Below, one piece after another: positions 9,644 through 17,456 of a stretch of 64,000 bases of DNA. The stretch is from Bacteroidales bacterium (GTDB lineage Bacteria > Bacteroidota > Bacteroidia > Bacteroidales > JAIOZK01): positions 62,001 through 126,000 of the forward strand of contig JAIOZK010000003.1 in assembly GCA_021740625.1 (NCBI GenBank), given 5' to 3'. A program made the translations under genes and the position numbers. The stretch's first letter is position 1. Each line of letters begins with the position of its first letter. Below the pieces are notes generated by a model. It saw only the letters and a program-made list of their open reading frames with translations, was not told the origin of the DNA and did no database searches.

Positions 9644-11638
9644 TTACCGGATCATCAGCTTCAGGATTTTGAAGGAATCCTCCATCGAAAATCGCATAAA
9701 ATATATTCCGGCTTCCAGTTTCCTGCCGCTATGATTGACTGCGATCAGTTCAAAAGCACTTTTTCCTTCCGGGTATTTCCTGGTAGGCATTTGTGCTACC
9801 ACTCTGCCCGACATGTCAAAGATGGATATTTTTATAACCCGGGCCTTGTTCAGCGAAAACTCGATTCGAGTATTGTTGGTAAAGGGATTCGGTTTGGCTA
9901 TAAGGTAGGTCAGGTCAGAGAAATCCGGTTTTTCGATGATTGCAGTATTCGATACGATCAGGTTTACAGCCAGGGAATCATAATTGTAATAATTGTGCAC
10001 AATATCGATCATGTGGCTATATTCCCCGGTTTGCAGTCCGGTAGTGCTGAAATAAACCGTCACGGTATCCGTGTCATCTCCCTCTACACTCCCCGTGTAT
10101 TTATTCACCGATAACCACTCGGGCTGGTTTTGGATATCCAGTGCATAGTTCAACAGGCTACCCCCGGTATTGCTGATAAACAGGTAGCTCGAATCGAAAT
10201 CCTCAGGTTTTATGGCGACATATAGGGTGTCTTCCGGATTCAGTTGCATAAGTGGGGGATTTTGCAAAATGTTAACGGAATTAAAAATATTCAGCCTTCC
10301 GCCGGTCACGGATTTATTGACAAGGGTTGGGATTTCATCCACTCCATCCAAGATATATTGCTTTATTTTCAGTGCGTATTCCGGCAGATTGTTCATATAA
10401 TCTGTGATAAAGGCAGAGTCGGCTGCCGAAAAAAGATAAGCTACAGCACCTGCTACATGGGGCGCAGCCATTGATGTTCCTGTTTTATAACCATAACTGT
10501 TGTTGTTCCGGGTTGAGTAAACCTGTGTGCCCGGTGCTCCGAGGTCAATGGTTGTAAGACCGTATCCCGAATAATTTTTTTCATCGGCAGAGTTGGTATT
10601 GGTAACAGAGATGAGGTAATCACTGGGACAGGCTGTGGGAACATCTCCGGTTTCATCGATGTTCCAGTCTTTGTTTGCTGTAGCCCCGGTACTGATCACT
10701 CCCTGCCATCCCAGGGAGTCAAACATGGCACACCAGATGGGGTAATCCTCTGGCTGACCGGCATCCACGCCGAAAGAAGAATTGGTAGCAACGATGAATG
10801 CTCCCATGGCTCCGCCGGTTTCATTGTATGTCGCTCTTTGTTCCAGGGCATAGGCATAACCTTCCACTGCTGTGGCTTCCTGCGTGGAGGAGGCTGAAAT
10901 GGGCAGGACTTTGGCATGCCAGTTCACACCGCATACTCCCCGGTCGTTGTTCCCGATGGCGGCTGCAATACCACTTACATGTGTGCCATGATCATCTGCC
11001 CAAATACTGCCGGAATGATTGTAGGCATTCCAACCGTGGTAATCGTCGATGTACCCGTTGTTATCATCATCGATGTTGTTCTGGGGGATCTCATGAATAT
11101 TTTTCCAAAAGGCAAGATCGCCATGTTCAATATCGGCTCCTCCGTCGATAACCGCTATGATCACTGTATCTCCAAAATAGGTGAGTCCCCCGGTATTGAT
11201 ATCCCAGGCATCGGTTGCGTCAATGTCGGCATCCGGTACACCTCCATTCTGGCCAGTGTTTTTCAAAGGCCACTGTTCATCAAAATCCTCATCTGCCGGT
11301 ATGGTTTCCCGCAGCACCATGTGATGATTAAACTGGGCAAGCCTGATGTATTCATGTTGCCTGATGTCGGACAATACAGTTTTATCCTTCATAATTCCGG
11401 GCTCAAATCCATACAACCAGATATTCATTCTTTCCGAAAGCTGGCGTATCGTTTTCAGACCAATCTTACGGAAATCAGATTCCAGTTTATATTGTATTGC
11501 CTTGTTTGATTTTTCAACATGGGGATTGAGTTGCACAATGAGCTGTCCCTGCATGTAGTTTTTTTTGTTTTGTCCCGGAACGGAAACAACAAATAAAAAA
11601 CAACTAATCAATATTAAAAGCTTTCGGGAGATATTCAT
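9644..11638 (-). CDS. Secreted subtilisin-like (S8) serine protease with T9SS sorting domain
   Basis: A 664-residue secreted protease. The signal peptide runs to about residue 22 (VVSVPGQ), followed by a short prodomain-like region to about 115. The S8 catalytic domain spans about 120-460. The triad is visible: Asp165 in IAVIDGGAD, His217 in DDHGTHVSGIAAAIG and Ser389 in GTSMAAPHVAGAVAYL. The oxyanion-hole Asn is near 286 (ATNSSFG). After it come a beta-sandwich stretch (about 480-570) and a T9SS type A domain starting PNPFTNNTRIEFSL and ending FKILKLMIR. It should act at or beyond the outer membrane on extracellular protein. It is divergent from the sigma-factor cassette, with its own promoter box just upstream. 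Confidence 0.95.
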   Translation of the reverse strand: MNISRKLLILISCFLFVVSVPGQNKKNYMQGQLIVQLNPHVEKSNKAIQYKLESDFRKIGLKTIRQLSERMNIWLYGFEPGIMKDKTVLSDIRQHEYIRLAQFNHHMVLRETIPADEDFDEQWPLKNTGQNGGVPDADIDATDAWDINTGGLTYFGDTVIIAVIDGGADIEHGDLAFWKNIHEIPQNNIDDDNNGYIDDYHGWNAYNHSGSIWADDHGTHVSGIAAAIGNNDRGVCGVNWHAKVLPISASSTQEATAVEGYAYALEQRATYNETGGAMGAFIVATNSSFGVDAGQPEDYPIWCAMFDSLGWQGVISTGATANKDWNIDETGDVPTACPSDYLISVTNTNSADEKNYSGYGLTTIDLGAPGTQVYSTRNNNSYGYKTGTSMAAPHVAGAVAYLFSAADSAFITDYMNNLPEYALKIKQYILDGVDEIPTLVNKSVTGGRLNIFNSVNILQNPPLMQLNPEDTLYVAIKPEDFDSSYLFISNTGGSLLNYALDIQNQPEWLSVNKYTGSVEGDDTDTVTVYFSTTGLQTGEYSHMIDIVHNYYNYDSLAVNLIVSNTAIIEKPDFSDLTYLIAKPNPFTNNTRIEFSLNKARVIKISIFDMSGRVVAQMPTRKYPEGKSAFELIAVNHSGRKLEAGIYFMRFSMEDSFKILKLMIR

Positions 11639-11655
11639 ATGATCCAGATTTTGGA

Positions 11656-11663
11656 CAAAGATA
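11656..11663 (-). promoter_or_regulatory. -7 box for the S8 protease gene
   Basis: Leftward TATCTTTG, a clean TAnnTTTG match, 18 bp from the protease ATG. It implies a very short leader of about 10 nt. Confidence 0.5.
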
Positions 11664-11829
11664 ACACAAAATATTATTTAGGATCATTCTACATAATTGA
11701 TAGATTTTCTTTGATGATATCTGGCAATTTACTTATAGTCGAAAATAATTCAAACCTGTTGCAAAGCCAGTGCAACCCTTTTTTATGTTTTTGTGTCTAA
11801 AAATTGTTATTGCATAAAGCACAAAATAG

Positions 11830-11862
11830 TTTGTTAAGGGCAAGCATTCTGTGTTATATTTG
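11830..11862 (+). promoter_or_regulatory. Bacteroidota-type promoter for sigma cassette A
   Basis: TTTG at 11830-11833 and TATATTTG at 11855-11862 are separated by 21 bp, close to the -33/-7 consensus for Bacteroidota primary sigma. It lies about 125 bp upstream of the ECF sigma gene at 11989. The rest of the 350-bp divergent region 11639-11988 holds no gene. Confidence 0.65.
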
Positions 11863-11988
11863 TATTTGATGTTAAAAAATCAATGATTGATTTTGATCAT
11901 TGAATAATTTTTGTAATTTTACTTTCACGTATAATTGCGTAATAGAAGCCGTAAACCGGATTTATTTCATTAAATGCAAATGGCATAG

Positions 11989-12522
11989 ATGTCGTCTGAA
12001 AAAGAACTTATAAGGAAGTGCGTACAGAACGATTCTGAAGCCCAGGAGAAGCTATACAAGCTTTATGCGCCCAAGATGTTTGGAGTTTGCCTTCGGTATG
12101 CCAAGAATCATATGGAAGCCGAAGATGTACTTCAGGAAGGGTTCATAAAAGTTTTTGTGCATTTAAAGGATTACAGGAATGAAGGTTCTTTGGAAGGCTG
12201 GATAAGACGTACCATTGTCAACACCGCTATCAATTTTTACCGCAAAAGCATCAAAAGCAGCAAGGATATCGACATTGATGATGTCGAGATTTCCAATGCT
12301 GATGATGAAACTGTACTGGATCAGTTATCGACAAGGGAATTGCTGGATGCGATCCGCGAGCTACCCGATGGTTACAGAATCGTTTTCAACCTCAATGTGC
12401 TGGAAGGCTATACCCACAAAGAGATCGGGCAGATGTTGAATTTATCGGAAAATACGTCAAAATCTCAACTTTCGAGAGCACGGCAAGTTTTACAAAAAAG
12501 ATTGAAAAACTTGTTAAAATAA
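11989..12522 (+). CDS. ECF-type RNA polymerase sigma factor (cassette A)
   Basis: A 177-residue sigma-70 family factor of ECF size with only regions 2 and 4. Region 2 shows the core-binding and -10 recognition helices (EAEDVLQEGFIKVF, GSLEGWIRRTIVNTAINFY). Region 4 ends with the helix-turn-helix GYTHKEIGQMLNLSENTSKS. It should direct RNA polymerase to a small regulon, probably including its own cassette. It begins a three-gene set: the next start is 6 bp past its stop. It is clearly paralogous to the sigma gene at 15573, sharing AEDVLQEGFIKVF and EGWIRR. Regulation is likely by the membrane protein encoded next. Confidence 0.93.
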   Translation: MSSEKELIRKCVQNDSEAQEKLYKLYAPKMFGVCLRYAKNHMEAEDVLQEGFIKVFVHLKDYRNEGSLEGWIRRTIVNTAINFYRKSIKSSKDIDIDDVEISNADDETVLDQLSTRELLDAIRELPDGYRIVFNLNVLEGYTHKEIGQMLNLSENTSKSQLSRARQVLQKRLKNLLK

Positions 12523-12528
12523 AGAACA

Positions 12529-13791
12529 GTGAGCAAAGCATTCGAACATATCGATGAACTTTACAGGCAGCGCTTCAAAGATTTTGAAGCCGAGCCCCCC
12601 AATGAGGTATGGGGAAAAGTAAAGGATCACTTGCACCCTCGGGGTGGCGGACCTTCCAGTAATTTCGGAAGAACTTTCCTTTTAAGCATCTTCAGCATGA
12701 TGTCCATCATTGCCATCGTGTTCTTTGTTTTGAATCCTTTCAAAAATCCAAAACCAAGCCTTGCCTCGGGCGATTACATTGCTTACAACGGACAGGATCA
12801 GCAAGATAAGCTGAATAATACAAATCCGGTTTCTTCCATTGAAATAGCTACTCCGCTTGATGATAAAGCGGAAGCGCCCGCTCAAAAAGGAAACAAAGAG
12901 TCAGTACCTGCAAAAGAACCACTTGATGTAAAGAATACTGAAGAAAAACAAGTTCATTCAAAAGAACAACTCAATTCTCTTGAGCAAAAGAACAACATGG
13001 AATGGCAGTTTGTCAATCCGAAATTCAATTATCTCAACTCCAGGAGAAGCAGCCGGTTTGGCGCGAATGATAATTATTACGATCCAAAAGCCTCAAAAGG
13101 ATACTGGCAATTCGGTGCCTCTCTGAATCCCGAGATCGTGTTGTACCCCGACGACAGCATTAATAACAGCAGGAATTACAATCTCGACCTGAGTCTTAGT
13201 TATCACAAATCAAATTTCTTTGTAGAAACCGGATTGGGTATTTCCTTTGCCAGGGATGAAGGCCGCTACCTGGTGGATTATGAAAGCTACGAATATATGG
13301 GCTCATACAACGACCTGATTGGCATTACCTATGATTCTACCGAAACAGGTGTCATCCCGGTTTACCATTCAGAAGAGGTTGATATTTATGATTCGATCAG
13401 GCGGCTGAAAATTGAGAAATCGGTCAATACCTATACCTATCTGCAAATACCCTTGCTGATAGGATATGAGAAGAAATTCAAACGTTTTGGTTATTACTTC
13501 AAGGCCGGCCCCAACGTATCCATTTTGATCAATAAACAAATTCCGGGAACACAACTTTCCGGAGACATCAAAGTGTTTGACGTGGATGCAAGGATTGCCG
13601 AAAGGATCAAAACCAACTGGCAGATCCTGTTGGGTGCAGGCCTAACTTATCAAATGAGTAAAAATATGGATCTGGCACTTGAGCCTACTTTCAGGTATTA
13701 CCTGAATTCGGCTTACGACCGGAAATATGTATCAACCAAACATCCTTTTGCCTTTGGCATAAGAGCAGGAATAAAAATCAGGATAAAATAG
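12529..13791 (+). CDS. Membrane-anchored anti-sigma-like protein with outer-membrane-barrel-like C-terminus (cassette A)
   Basis: A 420-residue protein starting at a GTG 6 bp after the sigma gene. The N-terminus (1-50) is hydrophilic and has the pattern P23-x4-W28-x2-V31 shared with the two other sigma-linked membrane proteins in this window. One transmembrane segment lies at about 52-70, then a Lys/Glu/Gln-rich linker to about 165. Residues 195-420 form amphipathic strands resembling a porin-like barrel (PF13568 type): FFVETGLGISF, NTYTYLQIPLLIGY, YFKAGPNVSIL, FGIRAGIKIRIK. A cytoplasmic domain plus an inner-membrane helix would place the barrel-like part in the periplasm, or across both membranes. 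The likely role is sequestering the upstream sigma factor in response to an envelope signal; this is an inference. Confidence 0.75.
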   Translation: MSKAFEHIDELYRQRFKDFEAEPPNEVWGKVKDHLHPRGGGPSSNFGRTFLLSIFSMMSIIAIVFFVLNPFKNPKPSLASGDYIAYNGQDQQDKLNNTNPVSSIEIATPLDDKAEAPAQKGNKESVPAKEPLDVKNTEEKQVHSKEQLNSLEQKNNMEWQFVNPKFNYLNSRRSSRFGANDNYYDPKASKGYWQFGASLNPEIVLYPDDSINNSRNYNLDLSLSYHKSNFFVETGLGISFARDEGRYLVDYESYEYMGSYNDLIGITYDSTETGVIPVYHSEEVDIYDSIRRLKIEKSVNTYTYLQIPLLIGYEKKFKRFGYYFKAGPNVSILINKQIPGTQLSGDIKVFDVDARIAERIKTNWQILLGAGLTYQMSKNMDLALEPTFRYYLNSAYDRKYVSTKHPFAFGIRAGIKIRIK

Positions 13792-13801
13792 CATATAAGT
13801 C

Positions 13802-15445
13802 ATGAAACGGATTCTACACAGCAGCTTATTATTCAGGAAGGAAAGGAGGCGAAAACCAGGCTTCTCCAAGGCAGCAATAGCGCTGACCATGATTATGTTT
13901 TTTTCGATTAACATCTTGGTCGGCCAAAATTCCAATGAATACTTCTATATCCTTGGTCATGTTAAAAATGAGGCAAGCCTTGAACCTGTTGAATACCAGT
14001 TGATCTTTATCGAATCCGATTCCTCTTATGATATTCCTGATTATTTTTATGCTGAAATTTCAACCAATGAGAACGGTTTTTACAAAGTTACCGTTCCACG
14101 TCCCAGCAAAGATGTAGATTTCTTCGTGTATACCTATGATTGTAATAACCAGAGACATGATACCGTATTGCGCATATCCGAAGGTTTTATCAGTCAGAAC
14201 CAAAAGTATGTGGTTGATTTTGAAGTCTGCGAAACACAGTTGCTGAATTGCGAACCCAATTTCTTTTTCGAATATGATACCATTGGCAATGATCCGGAGG
14301 GGTATTATTACAACTTCACAGATGCCTCGGGTGATAATGTGAATTACTGGAAATGGGATTTCGGCGATGGCACCGAAACCCTGGGAGCCAATGCTTCGCA
14401 TGTATACGAAAAGCTTGGCGTTTATGAAGTCCAGCTTACCATCATGTCGAGCGATATCTTTGGCAACGGATGTACTGACAGCATCACAAAACTGGTGAAT
14501 GTGGGAGGATTCAATTATTATTACCTGGCTGGACAGGTTTTCAAACCCGATTATTTTCCTTTCGAAGAAGACGTAAATGTTTATTTATACAGAGTAGAAA
14601 ACGAAGAGATAATTCCGGTTGATACAACTGCGGTGCAGGAAGTGATGGGTTCAAATAATGAAATCATTTATGCTTATGCATTTCATTTTCTGATCGAAGG
14701 TGATTATATTGTCAAAGCCCAGTTAACATCCAACTCGGAATATTATGGGGAATTCATCCCAACCTATTATGGTGATGCGGTTTTCTGGAAGGAATCTGAA
14801 GTCATTGAACATCACGAAGACAATGAAAATTATGATATCAATATGGTTCCGGGCTATGATCTGCTTGGTGGAAATGGACACATAAACGGCAATATCAGTT
14901 TCTTTAATGAATTCAGCGACAATCAACCGGCTTTTAATGTAGAGCTTGTATTGTCCGATTCAATAGGCAACTATATAAAATACAATTATTCAAACGAAAA
15001 AGGGGAATTCCTTTTCAAAGAGCTGCCACATGGATTGTATTCTATTCAACCGGACTTGACCGGCTTCAACTGTGAACCGATCGAGGTTATGCTGGATGAG
15101 GAAAATCCTGTTATTGACAGTGTGATGATTGTGATCAATGGCATCGATACCAATACAGCCATACAGGAATATGAATCTGAATACGTGGACGCAATAAGCC
15201 AGGCATATCCCAACCCTGTGCGGCACAATGCACGAATTGATGTCAGCCTGAAGAAAAGCTCTGCATTTGAAATCGTCCTGTTCAATCAAATGGGTCAGAT
15301 GGTCCAGAGAGAAAGCATGTATCAATACAGGGGTGAAAATACCATTTCGGTAGATATGTCGCAATTGCCTTCCGGATATTATACCCTGCAATTGATTAGC
15401 CCCGACAGGATAGCTTTTACAACGAAGATCATCAAAAACCCTTAA
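13802..15445 (+). CDS. PKD-domain T9SS surface protein (cassette A)
   Basis: A 547-residue protein with a long positively charged N-region followed by a signal segment ending ILVGQ near residue 41. Next come a transthyretin/prealbumin-like domain, one PKD domain near residues 155-240 (YWKWDFGDGTETLG ... VYEKLGVYEVQLTI), a second carboxypeptidase-regulatory-like domain (GEFLFKELPHGLYSI) and a T9SS type A C-terminus (YPNPVRHNARIDV ... SGYYTLQLI ... KIIKNP). It is a probable surface adhesin or matrix protein exported by type IX secretion. It follows the membrane protein by 10 bp and is paralogous to the four-PKD protein at 17457, sharing the tract IEGDYIVKAQL/IEGDYMLKISL. A terminator follows. 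Confidence 0.85.
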   Translation: MKRILHSSLLFRKERRRKPGFSKAAIALTMIMFFSINILVGQNSNEYFYILGHVKNEASLEPVEYQLIFIESDSSYDIPDYFYAEISTNENGFYKVTVPRPSKDVDFFVYTYDCNNQRHDTVLRISEGFISQNQKYVVDFEVCETQLLNCEPNFFFEYDTIGNDPEGYYYNFTDASGDNVNYWKWDFGDGTETLGANASHVYEKLGVYEVQLTIMSSDIFGNGCTDSITKLVNVGGFNYYYLAGQVFKPDYFPFEEDVNVYLYRVENEEIIPVDTTAVQEVMGSNNEIIYAYAFHFLIEGDYIVKAQLTSNSEYYGEFIPTYYGDAVFWKESEVIEHHEDNENYDINMVPGYDLLGGNGHINGNISFFNEFSDNQPAFNVELVLSDSIGNYIKYNYSNEKGEFLFKELPHGLYSIQPDLTGFNCEPIEVMLDEENPVIDSVMIVINGIDTNTAIQEYESEYVDAISQAYPNPVRHNARIDVSLKKSSAFEIVLFNQMGQMVQRESMYQYRGENTISVDMSQLPSGYYTLQLISPDRIAFTTKIIKNP

Positions 15446-15470
15446 AAATTGATTCAATAAAATAATTCCA

Positions 15471-15501
15471 AAGCATTCTTCATTGGGAAGAATGCTTTTT
15501 T
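15471..15501 (+). terminator. Terminator of sigma cassette A
   Basis: A 10-bp perfect stem (AAGCATTCTT / AAGAATGCTT) with a 7-nt loop is followed by TTTT, 25 bp after the stop of the PKD gene. It separates cassette A from cassette B. Confidence 0.9.
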
Positions 15502-15572
15502 ATATTTACAAACCATACAAAATCAGGCAACCAAATAATTTATGGGATGTCTAAACAGTAGTTTTGTAATTG

Positions 15573-16136
15573 ATGATCTCCGATAAGAAAATAGTCGAAG
15601 GCTGTATTGCAGGCAAGCGCAAAGCATTCAATATGCTTTACAAAAAATACTCGGCAGTGATGCTGGCTGTTTGCTTGCGGTATTGCAAAAGCTATGAAGA
15701 AGCCGAAGACGTTTTGCAGGAAGGTTTTATAAAAGTATTTAATAATATCGGGAAGTTTAGAATGGATGGTTCATTCGAAGGATGGATCAGAAGGATCATG
15801 GTAAATACCGCCATCAATAATTATCATGCAAACCTGAAGTATTATTACCAGGAAAATGTTGATGAGATGGAAGAATCAAAAGATCTGGGAACCATCCGCA
15901 ATGAAGATGTCAAATACAACGGAAGACTGCCCAAAGAAAAACTAATGAGTTTGATACAGAGTTTACCGGATGGTTACAGAATGGTTTTCAATATGTTTGC
16001 TATTGAAGGATACTCCCACAAGGAGATTGCTGATATTTTGGAAATCTCGGTAAATACATCAAAATCTCAATTGTGGAAGGCACGCAGGACACTGAAAAAG
16101 CAAATCAAGGAACTGGAAAAGAAATACAATTATTAA
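15573..16136 (+). CDS. ECF-type RNA polymerase sigma factor (cassette B)
   Basis: A 187-residue ECF sigma factor. The ATG at 15573 is preferred over the TTG directly before it. Region 2 (EAEDVLQEGFIKVF, GSFEGWIRRIMVNTAIN) and region 4 (GYSHKEIADILEISVNTSKS) are intact. Parts are nearly identical in layout to the sigma factor at 11989, so the two arose by duplication. A TAGTTTTG sequence at 15559-15566 fits the -7 box, but it is only 6 bp from the ATG and has no clear -33 partner. The next gene starts 1 bp after its stop, so the two are translationally linked. Confidence 0.93.
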   Translation: MISDKKIVEGCIAGKRKAFNMLYKKYSAVMLAVCLRYCKSYEEAEDVLQEGFIKVFNNIGKFRMDGSFEGWIRRIMVNTAINNYHANLKYYYQENVDEMEESKDLGTIRNEDVKYNGRLPKEKLMSLIQSLPDGYRMVFNMFAIEGYSHKEIADILEISVNTSKSQLWKARRTLKKQIKELEKKYNY

Positions 16137-16137
16137 T

Positions 16138-17451
16138 ATGGCCACAAAGGATTTTAACAAACGGGAACATATCGATGATTACTTCAGGGACGCCCTGTCG
16201 GATCACAAGATCAGCCCCAATGCCTCAACATGGCGGGAACTCAGGAGGCAACAATGGGGGAAAAGTTACAGAAATACCTATATCAGCCTGGCGTTATTGC
16301 TGTTTGCTGCCGTTGCTGTTGTTGGTTATTTTTCGTTGTTTGAATCAGAAACAACTGATCCGATGCATAGTGAAAATAATATTATCCGGGATGAAGGCCA
16401 TCGCCCTGGAAAAGATATTGCTGCCGAGATTGCTGAAGCTCCCGTTGAGCAATCACAGGCAAAACATCAGGATCCTTTGCTGGAAGAGAAAAAATTAAAT
16501 GTACCGGAAAATGCCGGAATTGAAAACCCGGTATTGGCAGAGAATAATAATGCCGTTGAGCGTAAAAATGCTACTGCACAGATCATACAGGATGAAAATA
16601 TTTCGTTCTCAGTGGAGCCTGAAAGGAGGGATACTTACTGGATGTTTAAGATGAAAATGCTCAACATGGACATCAATCCCCCGCCTGGCAATGCAGGACA
16701 GATTGATCAACGATCAGGCGAGAAATTCAGGATCAACTTCAGGGATGATTATGCCCGGAAAGCAAATACCAGCCTTTCGCTCAATTTTACACCCGGTATC
16801 ACGTATTACAAATCCAAACCCCAGAAAAACTTTTACAGCTTTGATATCAGCGGTAATCTCGAATTGAGCCAGCGCCTTGCATTTGAACTCGGAGGCGGTA
16901 TTTACAGGGAAAAAGATAATGGTCGCTATCTTTTCAATTACGAAAGCTACGACAGCGTGGGATATTACATGAATGTTACATCTTATTTTTATGATGAAGA
17001 TCAGGATACAGTGATCCTGAACATGAAATCGGTCAATGTTTACGACAGCGTTGAACACATTACTGTTAGCAATACTTCAAATACATACACCTATTTTCAA
17101 ATACCCTTCGGATTGCGTTATCGCATGTTTGAATTCAGCAGGATTACCTTTTCTGTCAGGGCAGGTGCCATATTTTTGCTGATGATTGAAAAAGATATTC
17201 CGGAGGCAAACCTGAATATGGCAGGCGTTGAGCTGATTCATGTAGAAGATGAAACACCCGACAGGCTCAATACAGCCTGGAAATACTATGCTGCTGTACA
17301 GATTAGTTATCAGATGTCAGGCAATTTATTCCTGACGCTGGAGCCCGTGTACCAGCAGTATTTTGGTAAATTATACCGCAGGGATAATTTCACCGGTACA
17401 AAACATCCTTATTCAATAGGATTCAGAACCGGATTAACGTTTAAATTTTAG
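16138..17451 (+). CDS. Membrane-anchored anti-sigma-like protein with barrel-like C-terminus (cassette B)
   Basis: A 437-residue paralogue of the protein at 12529. The N-terminus has HIDDYFRDAL and P27-x4-W32-x2-L35, matching HIDELYRQRF and P-x4-W-x2-V in cassette A. One transmembrane helix lies at about 47-66, followed by an acidic, low-complexity linker to about 150. The C-terminal half carries the same barrel-like strands: NGRYLFNYESYDSVGYY, NTYTYFQIPFGLRY, ITFSVRAGAIFLL, YSIGFRTGLTFKF. The probable role is anti-sigma factor for the sigma encoded 1 bp upstream, with the extracytoplasmic part as sensor. The barrel-like domain could alternatively be a non-membrane beta-sandwich; sequence alone cannot decide. 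Confidence 0.75.
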   Translation: MATKDFNKREHIDDYFRDALSDHKISPNASTWRELRRQQWGKSYRNTYISLALLLFAAVAVVGYFSLFESETTDPMHSENNIIRDEGHRPGKDIAAEIAEAPVEQSQAKHQDPLLEEKKLNVPENAGIENPVLAENNNAVERKNATAQIIQDENISFSVEPERRDTYWMFKMKMLNMDINPPPGNAGQIDQRSGEKFRINFRDDYARKANTSLSLNFTPGITYYKSKPQKNFYSFDISGNLELSQRLAFELGGGIYREKDNGRYLFNYESYDSVGYYMNVTSYFYDEDQDTVILNMKSVNVYDSVEHITVSNTSNTYTYFQIPFGLRYRMFEFSRITFSVRAGAIFLLMIEKDIPEANLNMAGVELIHVEDETPDRLNTAWKYYAAVQISYQMSGNLFLTLEPVYQQYFGKLYRRDNFTGTKHPYSIGFRTGLTFKF

Positions 17452-17456
17452 ATGAA

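Noticed and set aside
15559-15566. TAGTTTTG as a promoter for sigma cassette B.
   Set aside because: The box is 6 bp from the ATG with no -33 partner, so it is only mentioned in the gene entry.
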